In this document: positions 8,126 to 16,032 of the stretch, one piece after another
How the letters are laid out: every line of letters begins with the position of its first letter
Numbering within the stretch: position 1 is the stretch's first letter
From: an uncultured Desulfovibrio sp.
GTDB taxonomy: Bacteria > Desulfobacterota > Desulfovibrionia > Desulfovibrionales > Desulfovibrionaceae
Length of the DNA stretch: 64,000 nucleotides
NCBI RefSeq assembly: GCF_910584445.1
Contig: NZ_CAJUBO010000007.1
Coordinates: 19,043 to 83,042, forward strand
Reading direction: 5' to 3'
The notes under the pieces: model-generated
Told to the model about the DNA's origin: nothing
The model's database searches: none
What the model saw: only the letters and a program-made list of their open reading frames with translations
Made by a program: the position numbers and the translations under genes

Positions 8126-8551
8126 ATGCGATTGTGTCAAGCCTCCCATATCACCGACCTCCTCCTGCCCAAGTATGTGCAGGCATGCGAGAAGCTGAAT
8201 CCCGGCCTTGTGGACAGGGTCATCGACGAGGTTTCCGGGGAGGTCGGCGATGCTCTGTCCTACAGGTACCCGCAACCCTGGCCCCATGTGCCGGAGCTTG
8301 TGCGGTACATCGTGGCGGCCATTGGCGCTTACCGTGTCATCGGGGCCATTACCTCCCTGATGAAGACGGAAGCCACGAGCGAAAATGAATGGATTCCCAT
8401 CCAGAAGCAGTGGAAATACGCCACCGAACTTCTGGAGGACATTGTGAGAGGCCGCCAGAAGCTGCCGCTGGAAGAAGCCCACCCCGATCGGGAAGACCCC
8501 AGCGTGGCCGTCATGTCCAGGCCGCCGCTGTTCGATCTGAGGGGGTTGTAA
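8126..8551 (+). CDS. Head-tail connector, DUF1320 / Mu gp36-like
   Basis: The 141-residue, largely helical product has the N-terminal pattern ITDLLLPKYVQACEKLNPGLVDRVIDEVSGEVGDALSYRYPQP, typical of the DUF1320 family (Mu gp36). Members sit directly after the major capsid gene and probably form the adaptor ring below the portal. A short AAAGG site lies eight bases before the ATG. Position and sequence agree. Confidence 0.82.
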   Translation: MRLCQASHITDLLLPKYVQACEKLNPGLVDRVIDEVSGEVGDALSYRYPQPWPHVPELVRYIVAAIGAYRVIGAITSLMKTEATSENEWIPIQKQWKYATELLEDIVRGRQKLPLEEAHPDREDPSVAVMSRPPLFDLRGL

Positions 8552-8552
8552 A

Positions 8553-8663
8553 ATGTGCTGTCCTGTCTGCGGACACCGGCTCTCATTGGTCGTGACGGGA
8601 GCGGGCGTGGCCCGAATCTGCAAACATTGCGGCTATCGGGCGCGGAGGAGCTTATGGCGGTGA
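8553..8663 (+). CDS. 36-residue zinc-ribbon protein
   Basis: A very short frame starts one base after the gp36-like stop (preceded by GAGGGGG) and ends 10 bases inside the next gene. Its product has two knuckles, CPVCG near the N-terminus and CKHCG about 20 residues later, which form a treble-clef or zinc-ribbon. Mu-like phages encode Com, a small zinc-finger that controls mom translation, but this location in the head module is different and no mom-like gene is visible. Tight packing between genes and the intact metal ligands argue that it is real. Function unknown. Confidence 0.6.
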   Translation: MCCPVCGHRLSLVVTGAGVARICKHCGYRARRSLWR

Positions 8664-9103
8664 AGAACGGCGTTGCTCTGAATTGGGGCGGCTTCGACAA
8701 GGTCGTCGGCAAGGCGTCCTCCAAAATGGGCGACACCAAAAAGGCGCTCATGGCCAGCATCGGCGAGGCGCTCGTATCGAGTACCCTCAAACGCTTTGAC
8801 GCCGAGGAGGGGCCGGACGGAAAGCCGTGGCAGCCCTCCAAGCGTGCCGCCGCCGAAAGCGGCAAGACGCTGACCAACACGGCCGAGCTGCGCAAGTCAA
8901 TCGGCTATGCGGCTACAGCCAGCATGGTCATGGTCGGCAGCAATAATGTCGTCTATGCCCGGATACACCAGATGGGCGGCAAGGCCGGCAAGGGACATCA
9001 TGTTTCAATCCCGGCGCGACCTTATCTCGGCGTCTCGAAAGAGGACAGGGAAGAAGCCATGGCTGTCATTGCCGAGTTCCTCGCGGGCACCTTCAAGGCG
9101 TGA
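8654..9103 (+). CDS. Virion morphogenesis / tail completion protein (Mu gpG, P2 gpS family)
   Basis: The start at 8654 (ribosome site GGAGGAG just upstream) gives 149 residues. The block RFDAEEGPDGKPWQPSKRAA followed by LTNTAELRKSIGYAATASMVMVGSN, and the VYARIHQMGG segment, are hallmarks of the phage virion morphogenesis family. It probably caps or completes the tail tube at the neck. An upstream ATG-equivalent at 8555 would run through the zinc-ribbon gene and was rejected. Confidence 0.88.
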   Translation: MAVKNGVALNWGGFDKVVGKASSKMGDTKKALMASIGEALVSSTLKRFDAEEGPDGKPWQPSKRAAAESGKTLTNTAELRKSIGYAATASMVMVGSNNVVYARIHQMGGKAGKGHHVSIPARPYLGVSKEDREEAMAVIAEFLAGTFKA

Positions 9104-9105
9104 CG

Positions 9106-9642
9106 ATGCAGACGCTGGCTACCGAGGTCATCACAAAGGCGGCGCTTGCCGCCGGACTGCCTGAAGGGCGCGTCATCAATCAGGTGGCGAGCGACAACCT
9201 TACCCTGGACAGGCCACGGGTCGAGCTGCAGTTCCTGCCGGCAACGTATCGGCGGACTGGCCGCACGCTGGCCTTTGTCCGGACAGAGAAAAACCGCGTC
9301 CGCAAGCGTGAGCTGTATGAAGTGGAGTTCTCGGCAGCCGCCAACATCCTTGCGGAAGACGATGCGTGGCTTGCCGATTTCGCTTACGCCTTCGTGGCCG
9401 CGCTGCCCAGGGGGGTCAACGATAAACGCGGCAACTGGGTGGGGATTCGGGCCGAAAAGGCCACCTTCGGCAAAGCTCCGGACAACCGCGTTGGCGATGA
9501 GGTCATCGAGGTCTTCCATTACATCAATGAGCTGTATGAGTTGACCTTTACCTGGCGCGTCACCGCCGACGAAGTCGAGGCGCTGATTCCCACATTCACC
9601 ATCAATGTTTCAATGGAGGCAAAACATGGTCAAGAAGGCTGA
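9106..9642 (+). CDS. Probable neck / tail-terminator protein (Mu gp37 position)
   Basis: The 178-residue product occupies the place of Mu gp37 between the virion morphogenesis gene and the sheath block. I recognise no signature motif; the protein is mixed alpha/beta with a charged middle (RTEKNRVRKRELYEVEF). The ATG at 9106 is preceded by AAGG at seven bases; an in-frame GTG six bases earlier lacks spacing. By position it is likely the tail terminator that ends tube polymerisation, which is inference. Confidence 0.65.
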   Translation: MQTLATEVITKAALAAGLPEGRVINQVASDNLTLDRPRVELQFLPATYRRTGRTLAFVRTEKNRVRKRELYEVEFSAAANILAEDDAWLADFAYAFVAALPRGVNDKRGNWVGIRAEKATFGKAPDNRVGDEVIEVFHYINELYELTFTWRVTADEVEALIPTFTINVSMEAKHGQEG

Positions 9643-10060
9643 AGATAAAAAGGAGTCCCAGGTCGTCCAAGGCGAGCCGCAGCAGGCACAGGCCGAGGAG
9701 AACACGCAGTCAGCGCCCGGTGCGGCCACGCCGGAGGCGGCAGCCGCTGCCGGCGGTGAAAACGGCCAGGATGTCTCCAAAACGGATGCGGAAGTCGCCG
9801 CCGAGGAAGGGAGCGCCACAACCCAGGAAACCGGCGATGTCGCCAAGGATGCCACGAGCAAGCCGGATGACGCGCCGCCGCAGCCTGTTCTGGAAACCCT
9901 GTCCGTACTGGCAGACCGCCACCGCATCGCAAGCTGGCAGCAGGCGGCGCTGATGCGCTGTATGGGTTGGGAGGCGGGCAAGATGGTCACCGATGCCGAG
10001 TATCGCGGCGCCCTGGAGAGGGTCAGATCCCGTCCTATGGGCGGCGGACGGCTGGCGTAA
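9626..10060 (+). CDS. Low-complexity tail-region protein of unknown function
   Basis: The first ~95 of 144 residues are a disordered Ala/Glu/Gln/Thr-rich stretch. The last ~45 form a compact helical segment (LSVLADRHRIASWQQAALMRC onward). A GGAGG site lies seven bases before the ATG, and the start overlaps the previous gene by 17 bases. It sits just before the tail sheath, where Mu-like phages have small poorly conserved proteins (Mu gp38). No function can be assigned. Confidence 0.6.
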   Translation: MVKKAEDKKESQVVQGEPQQAQAEENTQSAPGAATPEAAAAAGGENGQDVSKTDAEVAAEEGSATTQETGDVAKDATSKPDDAPPQPVLETLSVLADRHRIASWQQAALMRCMGWEAGKMVTDAEYRGALERVRSRPMGGGRLA

Positions 10061-10072
10061 GGAGGATGCCAC

Positions 10073-11770
10073 ATGGGCGATGTCTTTCACTATCTCATTG
10101 ATGGCACCAGCGGCATAGTTACCGGCGGCGTGGACGGCAAGGCGCTCGTTGCGGGCGTCTGTTCCAAGGGGCAGGTCGGCAAGGGCTACATGATCGGCCA
10201 GCGGACTGATCTTGAGGCGCTGCTCGGCGTTGGGCCGCTGGTCGACCGTGTGCGCGACATGCTGGTAACCGGTGGTCAGGACCCCTACCTCGTCGCCGTG
10301 CCCGTGAAGGGGCAGCCGTGCGGCTATATCTCCGCGCTTTCGCAGCATGGCGATGGCTCTCCCGCGACGCTGTCCGGCTACCCGGCGCAGAACGCGGACG
10401 TGCTGGTGCGCGTGTCCACGGCGGGCGCGCTTGGCACTGCGGAGCTGGAGGTCAGTCTGGACGGGGGCAAAACCTACGCGGAGCCGGTGACCAGCGCCAC
10501 GCAGCATGTTCTCGGCGATACCGGCGTCACGCTGATTTTTGCCTCCGATGCCGAGCTGGAGGTCGGCACGAGCTATGCCTGCAGTGTGCGCTGTCCCGTC
10601 GGCCCCGTCTACAGGACAGGCGATGCCGACAGCCCGATGGTTGAAGTCGGGGAAGCAAGCGGCGGCGCTGTGCTGGCCGGGGCGGAACTGGTCGTCCAGA
10701 TCGTCAGGGGCGGAACTCTCAACGAGGGCACGTTCCGGCTTTCCACGGATGGCGGCGACAGCTTCGAGCGGACGCGCACCATCCCCGTTGACGGCAAATA
10801 CAGGCTGCCGGGGTTTGGCGTTGTCCTCACGTTCCCTGCCGGCACTTATGCCGCCGGCACGACCTACACCTGCCGCCTGCTGCCGCCCGCGCCGAGCATC
10901 GTGGATGTGCTGGACGCGCTGGAAAGCCCTCTGGCCATCCATGATGTGGAGTTTGTGTACGTCGTGGGCGAAAGCGACAGCGTGGACTGGCTTGCGGCCC
11001 AGGCCAAGGCGGAGGAACTTTGGGGGCAGCAGCGACCCACCTACTTCAAGATGGAGACCCGCCTGCCGTATGATCACGAGGACATGAGCGATTTCGCCGC
11101 ATGGCTCCTCTCCGAGCGCCAGGGCATTGCCGCCCGTTTCGTCACCGTCTGCCCGCAGTGGGGCGAAGTGGTCGATACGACAGGGCAGGCCCGCCTGCGC
11201 AATGCCGCCGGACTCCAGGCAGGGCGCGTCATGGCCATCCCCGTGCAGCGCGCGGCGGGTCGTGTCAAGGACGGCCCCGTGTCCCAGCTTGCCCTGCCCG
11301 ACGGCTGGGAGGCGATTCAGCCAGCGCTGGAGGATGCCGGTTTCATTACCGCCAGGCAGTATGCCGGCATGGACGGCACATACTGGGCCGGTTCGCGGAC
11401 TCTGGCCGATGAGACGAGCGACTACCGCTGGGAGGAACCTCTGCGGACGGTCTTCCGGGCGGTACGTCTTACCCGCGTGGCTGCCCTGAAGAGCCTCAAT
11501 GACGAGCTTGGCGATCCCATGCGTGTCAACAGCCAGGGAGGGCTGGCCTATCTCAAGGCCAACCTGGAAAACGCTCTGGACGTGATGGTCGGAGCCGGAG
11601 AGCTTGCCGCCTACAGAATCGACATCCCCGTTGGTCAGGATATCGTCAACAACGGTGTCCAGGTTGAAGCGACGCTCATTGGCATTCCCATCATCCGGGA
11701 AATCCATCTCTTCAACAAATACGTCTACGCGGGGAGCAAGTTTGACCCGCGCATGACGGACGAGGACTAG
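10073..11770 (+). CDS. Contractile tail sheath protein, DUF2586-like, with two inserted Ig-like domains
   Basis: The 565-residue product begins GDVFHYLIDGTSGIVTGGVDG and ends IPIIREIHLFNKYVYAGSKF, consistent with sheath proteins of Mu-like phages of the DUF2586 type. The core polymerises around the tube and contracts on infection. Two homologous segments (about residues 122-187 and 205-268) are inserted in the N-terminal half; both carry S-x-DGG-x-(T/S)-(Y/F) and end GTxYxC, and probably form surface-exposed Ig-like decorations. It is preceded by AAGGAGG and followed 8 bases later by the tube gene. Confidence 0.83.
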   Translation: MGDVFHYLIDGTSGIVTGGVDGKALVAGVCSKGQVGKGYMIGQRTDLEALLGVGPLVDRVRDMLVTGGQDPYLVAVPVKGQPCGYISALSQHGDGSPATLSGYPAQNADVLVRVSTAGALGTAELEVSLDGGKTYAEPVTSATQHVLGDTGVTLIFASDAELEVGTSYACSVRCPVGPVYRTGDADSPMVEVGEASGGAVLAGAELVVQIVRGGTLNEGTFRLSTDGGDSFERTRTIPVDGKYRLPGFGVVLTFPAGTYAAGTTYTCRLLPPAPSIVDVLDALESPLAIHDVEFVYVVGESDSVDWLAAQAKAEELWGQQRPTYFKMETRLPYDHEDMSDFAAWLLSERQGIAARFVTVCPQWGEVVDTTGQARLRNAAGLQAGRVMAIPVQRAAGRVKDGPVSQLALPDGWEAIQPALEDAGFITARQYAGMDGTYWAGSRTLADETSDYRWEEPLRTVFRAVRLTRVAALKSLNDELGDPMRVNSQGGLAYLKANLENALDVMVGAGELAAYRIDIPVGQDIVNNGVQVEATLIGIPIIREIHLFNKYVYAGSKFDPRMTDED

Positions 11771-11778
11771 GAGGCAGC

Positions 11779-12243
11779 ATGGCAGTCAATGGGAACCGAT
11801 ACGACTGGGAAAGCATGACCGTCACCGGGCCGCATGGGGAAATCGCCGCGGTCACCGAGATAAAATACGAGGACGGCCAGAGCATCGAGGGGCGCTATGG
11901 ACGCGGTTCCGTGCCTCTCGGCTATGGCCGGGGAAACTATGAGGCCAGCGGCTCGATGACGCTGGATCGGGACGAATGGGAGAAGCTGAAGAAAGAGCTT
12001 ACCAGTGCCGGCGGCGGCATCTATGACCACGCGCCGATCACGATTGTGGTGAGTTACGGCAATGACGATATGCCGACCGTCACCGACACGCTCAAGAACT
12101 GCAAAATCCAGAAGTTCTCCGGGGGCGGCGCAAGTCAGGGCGATACCAATGCCTCGCCCATTACCTGCGAATTCGTCATCCTCTCGCCCATCCTGTGGAA
12201 CGGCACTCCCGCCAAGCGGGAGCATAAAAGCCGGTATATGTAG
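11779..12243 (+). CDS. Tail tube protein (Mu gpM-like position)
   Basis: The 154-residue product directly follows the sheath gene, as tail tube proteins do in contractile phages. It is predicted beta-rich, with the charged start NGNRYDWESMTVTGPHG and the Gly-rich SGGGASQGDTNASPITCEF segment resembling tube subunits of Mu-like prophages. A GGAGG site is well placed. A terminator follows, which would limit read-through into the lower-abundance chaperone and tape-measure genes. Confidence 0.8.
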   Translation: MAVNGNRYDWESMTVTGPHGEIAAVTEIKYEDGQSIEGRYGRGSVPLGYGRGNYEASGSMTLDRDEWEKLKKELTSAGGGIYDHAPITIVVSYGNDDMPTVTDTLKNCKIQKFSGGGASQGDTNASPITCEFVILSPILWNGTPAKREHKSRYM

Positions 12244-12264
12244 GGGCAAAAAATCCTTGCACTG

Positions 12265-12296
12265 AACGCGCTCTTTCCGGGCGCGTTTCTTTTTTT
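12265..12296 (+). terminator. Rho-independent terminator after tail tube gene
   Basis: Arms AACGCGC (12265-12271) and GCGCGTT (12281-12287) are followed by a T-run through 12296. The flanking and loop bases (CTTGCA before, CTTTCCGGGCGC through the loop and arm) recur at 17936-17960, so this is one of two related elements in the phage. Confidence 0.7.
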
Positions 12297-12352
12297 GCGG
12301 TTACAAGGGAGTGAACAAATAAACCGGCTTTTGCCGCAACGAGGAGTTCAGC

Positions 12353-12697
12353 ATGTCCGATGTGAAACAGCCCGAAGACGCCGCAGTCTCCACCCGCAAA
12401 TATGCGTCCTTCACCCACGCCTTTGAAGACCCGTGGGCGGGCGAGAGCGCCGAAGACGGCAAGTCCGTCAGACTGACGTTCCGCTTCGCCAAGCCCACCA
12501 AAGTCCAGCTGCAGCGCCTGCAGGACAAGGCCACCAAAAATTCCACGCAGGCGGCCCGGAATCTCCTGCTGGACATCATCCACCCCGATGACAAGGAGCG
12601 GTTCCTGGAGAGCATGGAGGAATATCCCGGTATCACCGCCAGCTTTGCCACCGCGATCCTCAAGGGTGTCGGGATTTCCGCTGACCTGGGAAACTAG
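12353..12697 (+). CDS. Tail assembly chaperone, short form (gpE / lambda gpG analogue)
   Basis: The 114-residue acidic product precedes the tape-measure gene, the fixed place of the first tail-assembly chaperone. It has a beta N-terminal part (SVRLTFRFAKPTKVQLQRLQ) and a helical C-terminal part. Its last codons are CTG GGA AAC TAG, which contain the heptamer GGGAAAC in the phase needed for -1 slippage immediately before the stop, as in lambda G/GT. Confidence 0.8.
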   Translation: MSDVKQPEDAAVSTRKYASFTHAFEDPWAGESAEDGKSVRLTFRFAKPTKVQLQRLQDKATKNSTQAARNLLLDIIHPDDKERFLESMEEYPGITASFATAILKGVGISADLGN

Positions 12698-12861
12698 AGC
12701 CGGACGGCTATGGTCAGGGCGATGCGCTCATCCGCTTCTGGCTGCATTCCGAGCCAGCCGAGGAGATGGCGGATTGGGAAGCGCAACTCGACCAGGCCGT
12801 CTGGCTGGAGAGGAGATTCTTTGAGGCCATGAGCCGCAGTTTCTGGGGCAGGAAGGAGTAG
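12353..12861 (+). CDS. Tail assembly chaperone, long form made by -1 ribosomal frameshift (gpE' / GT analogue)
   Basis: Slippage at GGGAAAC (12688-12694) moves the ribosome into the -1 frame, which stays open to the TAG at 12859-12861 and adds 55 residues, giving 169. The extension (EPDGYGQGDALIRFWLH, then EEMADWEAQLDQAVWLERRFFEA) has no start codon or ribosome site of its own and is rich in Trp and acidic residues, as in GT-type extensions that recruit the tape measure. It ends about 110 bases before the tape-measure gene. Known in lambda and P2; here it is predicted from sequence only. Confidence 0.75.
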
Positions 12862-12960
12862 CCCGCAAGGATGCGGGCAGCCGCGCAGCGGAGCGCAGCA
12901 AGCGTCGCGCCGCTTGCAAGCGAGCTTGCATCCCGCACAGGACGTGCGGGGGCAAGCTAT
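12862..12960. other. Cluster of hairpins between chaperone and tape-measure genes
   Basis: Three short stems lie in a row: GCCCGC/GCGGGC (starting 12862), a TTGCAAGC...GCTTGCA stem near 12915-12931, and CCCGCAC/GTGCGGG (12933-12951). There is no T-run, so it is not a simple terminator. It may be an RNA structure that affects frameshifting, stability or tape-measure translation. Confidence 0.5.
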
Positions 12961-12973
12961 TTGAGAAGGAATC

Positions 12974-15490
12974 ATGGAAGTCTTCGAGATATTTGCGACA
13001 CTCTCCCTCGTGGACATGCTCTCCGGCCCCCTCGGTAAAATCCGGCAGGCAATGGGCAGCGTGGACGCGGAGACAAAATCGCTCCACGCCCGCATGGGAC
13101 AACTTGCCCTGGCCCTGGGGCCGATTGCTGTGGGGGCCGGGGTCTTGCTTGGCTCCTTTGGTGCGTGTGTGTCCGTGGCGGCAGGCTTTGAGGATCAAAT
13201 CGCCAAGGTGGGAGCGGTCTCCCGCGCATCGGGCGCGGAGCTGAAAGCCCTTGAAGACAAGGCCAGAGAACTGGGCGCCATCACGCAGTTTACCGCCGTC
13301 CAGGTGGGAGAGGCCGAGCAGTATCTGGCAATGGCCGGGTTCAGCGTACAGGAAAACCTCGACGCTCTGCCCGGCGTCCTCAATCTGGCGGCGGCCACGG
13401 CCACGGACTTGGGCCGGGCCGCCGACATCTCCTCCGACATCCTCGGCGCTTTCGGCCTCAAGGCGTCCGAGATGACCCGCGTGGCCGATACCCTGGCCCT
13501 GACATGCGCCCAGGCGAATACGGACATGGAGAAGCTGGGGGACACGATGAAATATGTGGCCCCCATCGCACGGAAAGCCGGCCTCTCTCTGGAGGAAACG
13601 GCGGCGATGGCCGGTCTGCTCGGCGATGTGGGCATCAAGGGATCGCAGGCCGGCACGACCATGAAGGCCATGCTCGGCAAGCTGGCCGCGCCCAGTAAAA
13701 AGGCTGCGGAACTCATGCAGCGCCTTGGCGTCACGACCAAGGATGCGGCAGGCAACCTCCGCAGCCCGATAAAAGTTCTGGGCGAACTGACCGCCAAAAT
13801 GCAGAGTCTTGGTTCCGCAGACCAGATCGAGGCATTGAAAAAGATCGTCGGCGAAGAGGCGATGGCCGGTTTTTCCGAGCTGATCAATCAAGCCGACGGA
13901 TCGGGCAAGCTGCTTGAAAAAATCAACAACCTGGTAAACGGCAGCGGCACTGCGGCGGAGATGGCCGCAAAGCAGAACGATACCCTCGCCGGCAGCGTGA
14001 GGAGCATGGGCAGCGCGTGGGAGTCCTTGCAGATCAGCGTGGGCAAGATGTTCCTTCCGGTCGTGCGCAAAGTGGTGGACGCCATTACCGGGCTTTTGCG
14101 CCTTCTGGACGCCTTTGCGCAGAGCAAGGACGGCTCGGCCATCCTGAAAATTGCCGGCGCTCTGGCAACCGCCGTTGTGGCGGTTACAGGCTTTGCCGCC
14201 GGCATGTGGGCTGTCGGCAAGGCCGCGCCCTTTGTCAGCAAAGTGATGCTGGCGCTCAAGACGTCACTCCTGGGCCTCGGCGCTCCCGTGTGGGCGCTCA
14301 TTGCCGTTGCCGGCACGTTTTACGCGGCGTGGAAAGCGGACTTCGGCGGCATCGCCACTGTCCTGTCCCGCTGGTGGAGCAATATCAAGCTCGTTGTGAA
14401 CGGCGTCATCGCCATTTTCAACAATCTCAAAGGCTCCAGTTCCGAAATTCGCGGAGAGCTGGCAAGGGATATCAAGGCCACAGGGCTGGAAAACCTGGTG
14501 GTTACTGTCGGCAAGATCGTCTTTCGCATTCGGGAATTTTTCAGCGGCATCTGGGATGCCCTTGACTTTAGCGTGGTCACGACTGTCTTTGCGCCGGCCA
14601 TTCTCAAAATCCGCGAAATTTTCGACATCCTTGGTCGTGTCATCGGCAAGGTCTTCGGCACGGAAGTCAAAAGCGCGGCAGCGGACGCGCGCAGCCTCGG
14701 GGAAGTGATAGGCGGCTACCTCACGCGCGCTCTGGAAACCTTGGCGACCATTCTCGGCGTTCTGGCGCAGGGAGTGGCGAATGTCCTCGGTCTCTTCAGC
14801 GCCGTTGCCGCTGCCTTCACCGGGGACATCCCTTCAGCAGCAGAGGCCCTGCGCTCGGTCTTCCACGGGCTCGGCGAGATGTTTGCCCTCGTGGGCGACC
14901 TGTGGGGCGTGGGAGATTCCATCCGCGCGGCCTGGGGCGAGGTCATGGCCTACCTTGACAGCATCAATCTGTTCGAGTGCGGGGCCAAGCTGCTGACCAC
15001 CATCGTTGACGGTATCAAGTCCGCCGCCGGGGCGCTCGTGGACTCGGTCAAGGGCGTTTTTCAGCGGGTTCGCAACCTCCTGCCGTTCAGCGACGCCAGG
15101 GAAGGCCCGCTTTCGACCCTCACACTTTCCGGCTCCCGCCTGATGACCACCCTCGGCGAAGGCGTCAATGCCGGTTTCCCAAGCCTGATGCAAACCATCT
15201 CCGGCAAGTTCCAGACGCTGAAGGAGGGTCTTGGCAGTGTGTGGCAGAGCCTCTTTGGCGGAGATGACGCCCCGGAACTGATCGCGCCGAAGATCCCCGA
15301 ACCCCCCGGCATGCCGAAGGACGTGGCCGAAGCCCGGCAGAGCGATGCGGCATCGCAGGCCAGTGGCCAGACGCAGCAGTCTTTCGCCTTGCACATCGCA
15401 AACATCACGCTGCCAAACGTGAAAGACGCCAACGATTTTTATGACCAACTCAAATCGGCGGCAATGGAATATGGGGAAAGCATGGCATGA
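12974..15490 (+). CDS. Tail tape-measure protein
   Basis: The 838-residue protein is the longest structural gene, as expected for the tape measure that sets tail length. Residues ~75-300 match the TP901-type tape-measure region, with FEDQIAKVGAVSRASGAE, QFTAVQVGEAEQYLAMAGFS and AGLSLEETAAMAGLLGD. Several hydrophobic stretches occur around residues 390-460 and 600-660, typical of the part that inserts in the cell envelope. The last four bases overlap the next gene (ATGA). It is preceded by GAGAAGGA. Confidence 0.9.
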   Translation: MEVFEIFATLSLVDMLSGPLGKIRQAMGSVDAETKSLHARMGQLALALGPIAVGAGVLLGSFGACVSVAAGFEDQIAKVGAVSRASGAELKALEDKARELGAITQFTAVQVGEAEQYLAMAGFSVQENLDALPGVLNLAAATATDLGRAADISSDILGAFGLKASEMTRVADTLALTCAQANTDMEKLGDTMKYVAPIARKAGLSLEETAAMAGLLGDVGIKGSQAGTTMKAMLGKLAAPSKKAAELMQRLGVTTKDAAGNLRSPIKVLGELTAKMQSLGSADQIEALKKIVGEEAMAGFSELINQADGSGKLLEKINNLVNGSGTAAEMAAKQNDTLAGSVRSMGSAWESLQISVGKMFLPVVRKVVDAITGLLRLLDAFAQSKDGSAILKIAGALATAVVAVTGFAAGMWAVGKAAPFVSKVMLALKTSLLGLGAPVWALIAVAGTFYAAWKADFGGIATVLSRWWSNIKLVVNGVIAIFNNLKGSSSEIRGELARDIKATGLENLVVTVGKIVFRIREFFSGIWDALDFSVVTTVFAPAILKIREIFDILGRVIGKVFGTEVKSAAADARSLGEVIGGYLTRALETLATILGVLAQGVANVLGLFSAVAAAFTGDIPSAAEALRSVFHGLGEMFALVGDLWGVGDSIRAAWGEVMAYLDSINLFECGAKLLTTIVDGIKSAAGALVDSVKGVFQRVRNLLPFSDAREGPLSTLTLSGSRLMTTLGEGVNAGFPSLMQTISGKFQTLKEGLGSVWQSLFGGDDAPELIAPKIPEPPGMPKDVAEARQSDAASQASGQTQQSFALHIANITLPNVKDANDFYDQLKSAAMEYGESMA

Positions 15491-16032
15491 AGCTCCTGAC
15501 CTTTGAAGACGGCATTGTGCGTATCGGCGGTGAGGAATTGCCCGGTATCCTCTCGGATATCCGGGTGTCATGCGCGGTCAGGTTTGATGAGCAGTCCGTC
15601 GATAAATCCTCCGGCAAGAAGAAGACCCCCCAGGGATGGGAAGACAGCGACATTTCCCTGTCCCTGTACCTCACCACGGACGATGCCGGCACATGCTATG
15701 ACAAGCTGAACACGCTGAACGGAATTTTCAAGAAGACGGACGCCAGGGCCAACCCCACCATTTTTACCGTTGCCAATCGCCATCTGCTGGCGCGGGGCAT
15801 CCGGCAGGTCGTCTTTTCCAAGCTGGACTCCGCCGAATCCATGAAAAGCGATGACATCAGGGCCACCCTGGCCTTTACCGAACACAATCCTCCCATTGTG
15901 AAGCAGGAGCAGGCCGTGGCCAGGCAGCCGACCCCCGCAGAACTGGCCCAACAGGCAAAAGACCTGGCGGCGAGAAAGGGTCAGGAGGCGGCGCGGGAAG
16001 CGGAAGAAGTGATCGGGGTGGAGCTTGATTGA
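15487..16032 (+). CDS. Baseplate hub-proximal tail protein (between tape measure and gpD)
   Basis: The 181-residue product lies between the tape measure and the late-control D-like gene, where Mu has gpN and P2 has gpU. It has a beta-rich first part (LLTFEDGIVRIGGEELPGIL) and a charged helical tail. I cannot assign a family from motifs. Both its ends overlap neighbours (4 and 8 bases), so it belongs to the same translationally coupled block and is most likely a tail-tip or baseplate component. Confidence 0.65.
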   Translation: MKLLTFEDGIVRIGGEELPGILSDIRVSCAVRFDEQSVDKSSGKKKTPQGWEDSDISLSLYLTTDDAGTCYDKLNTLNGIFKKTDARANPTIFTVANRHLLARGIRQVVFSKLDSAESMKSDDIRATLAFTEHNPPIVKQEQAVARQPTPAELAQQAKDLAARKGQEAAREAEEVIGVELD

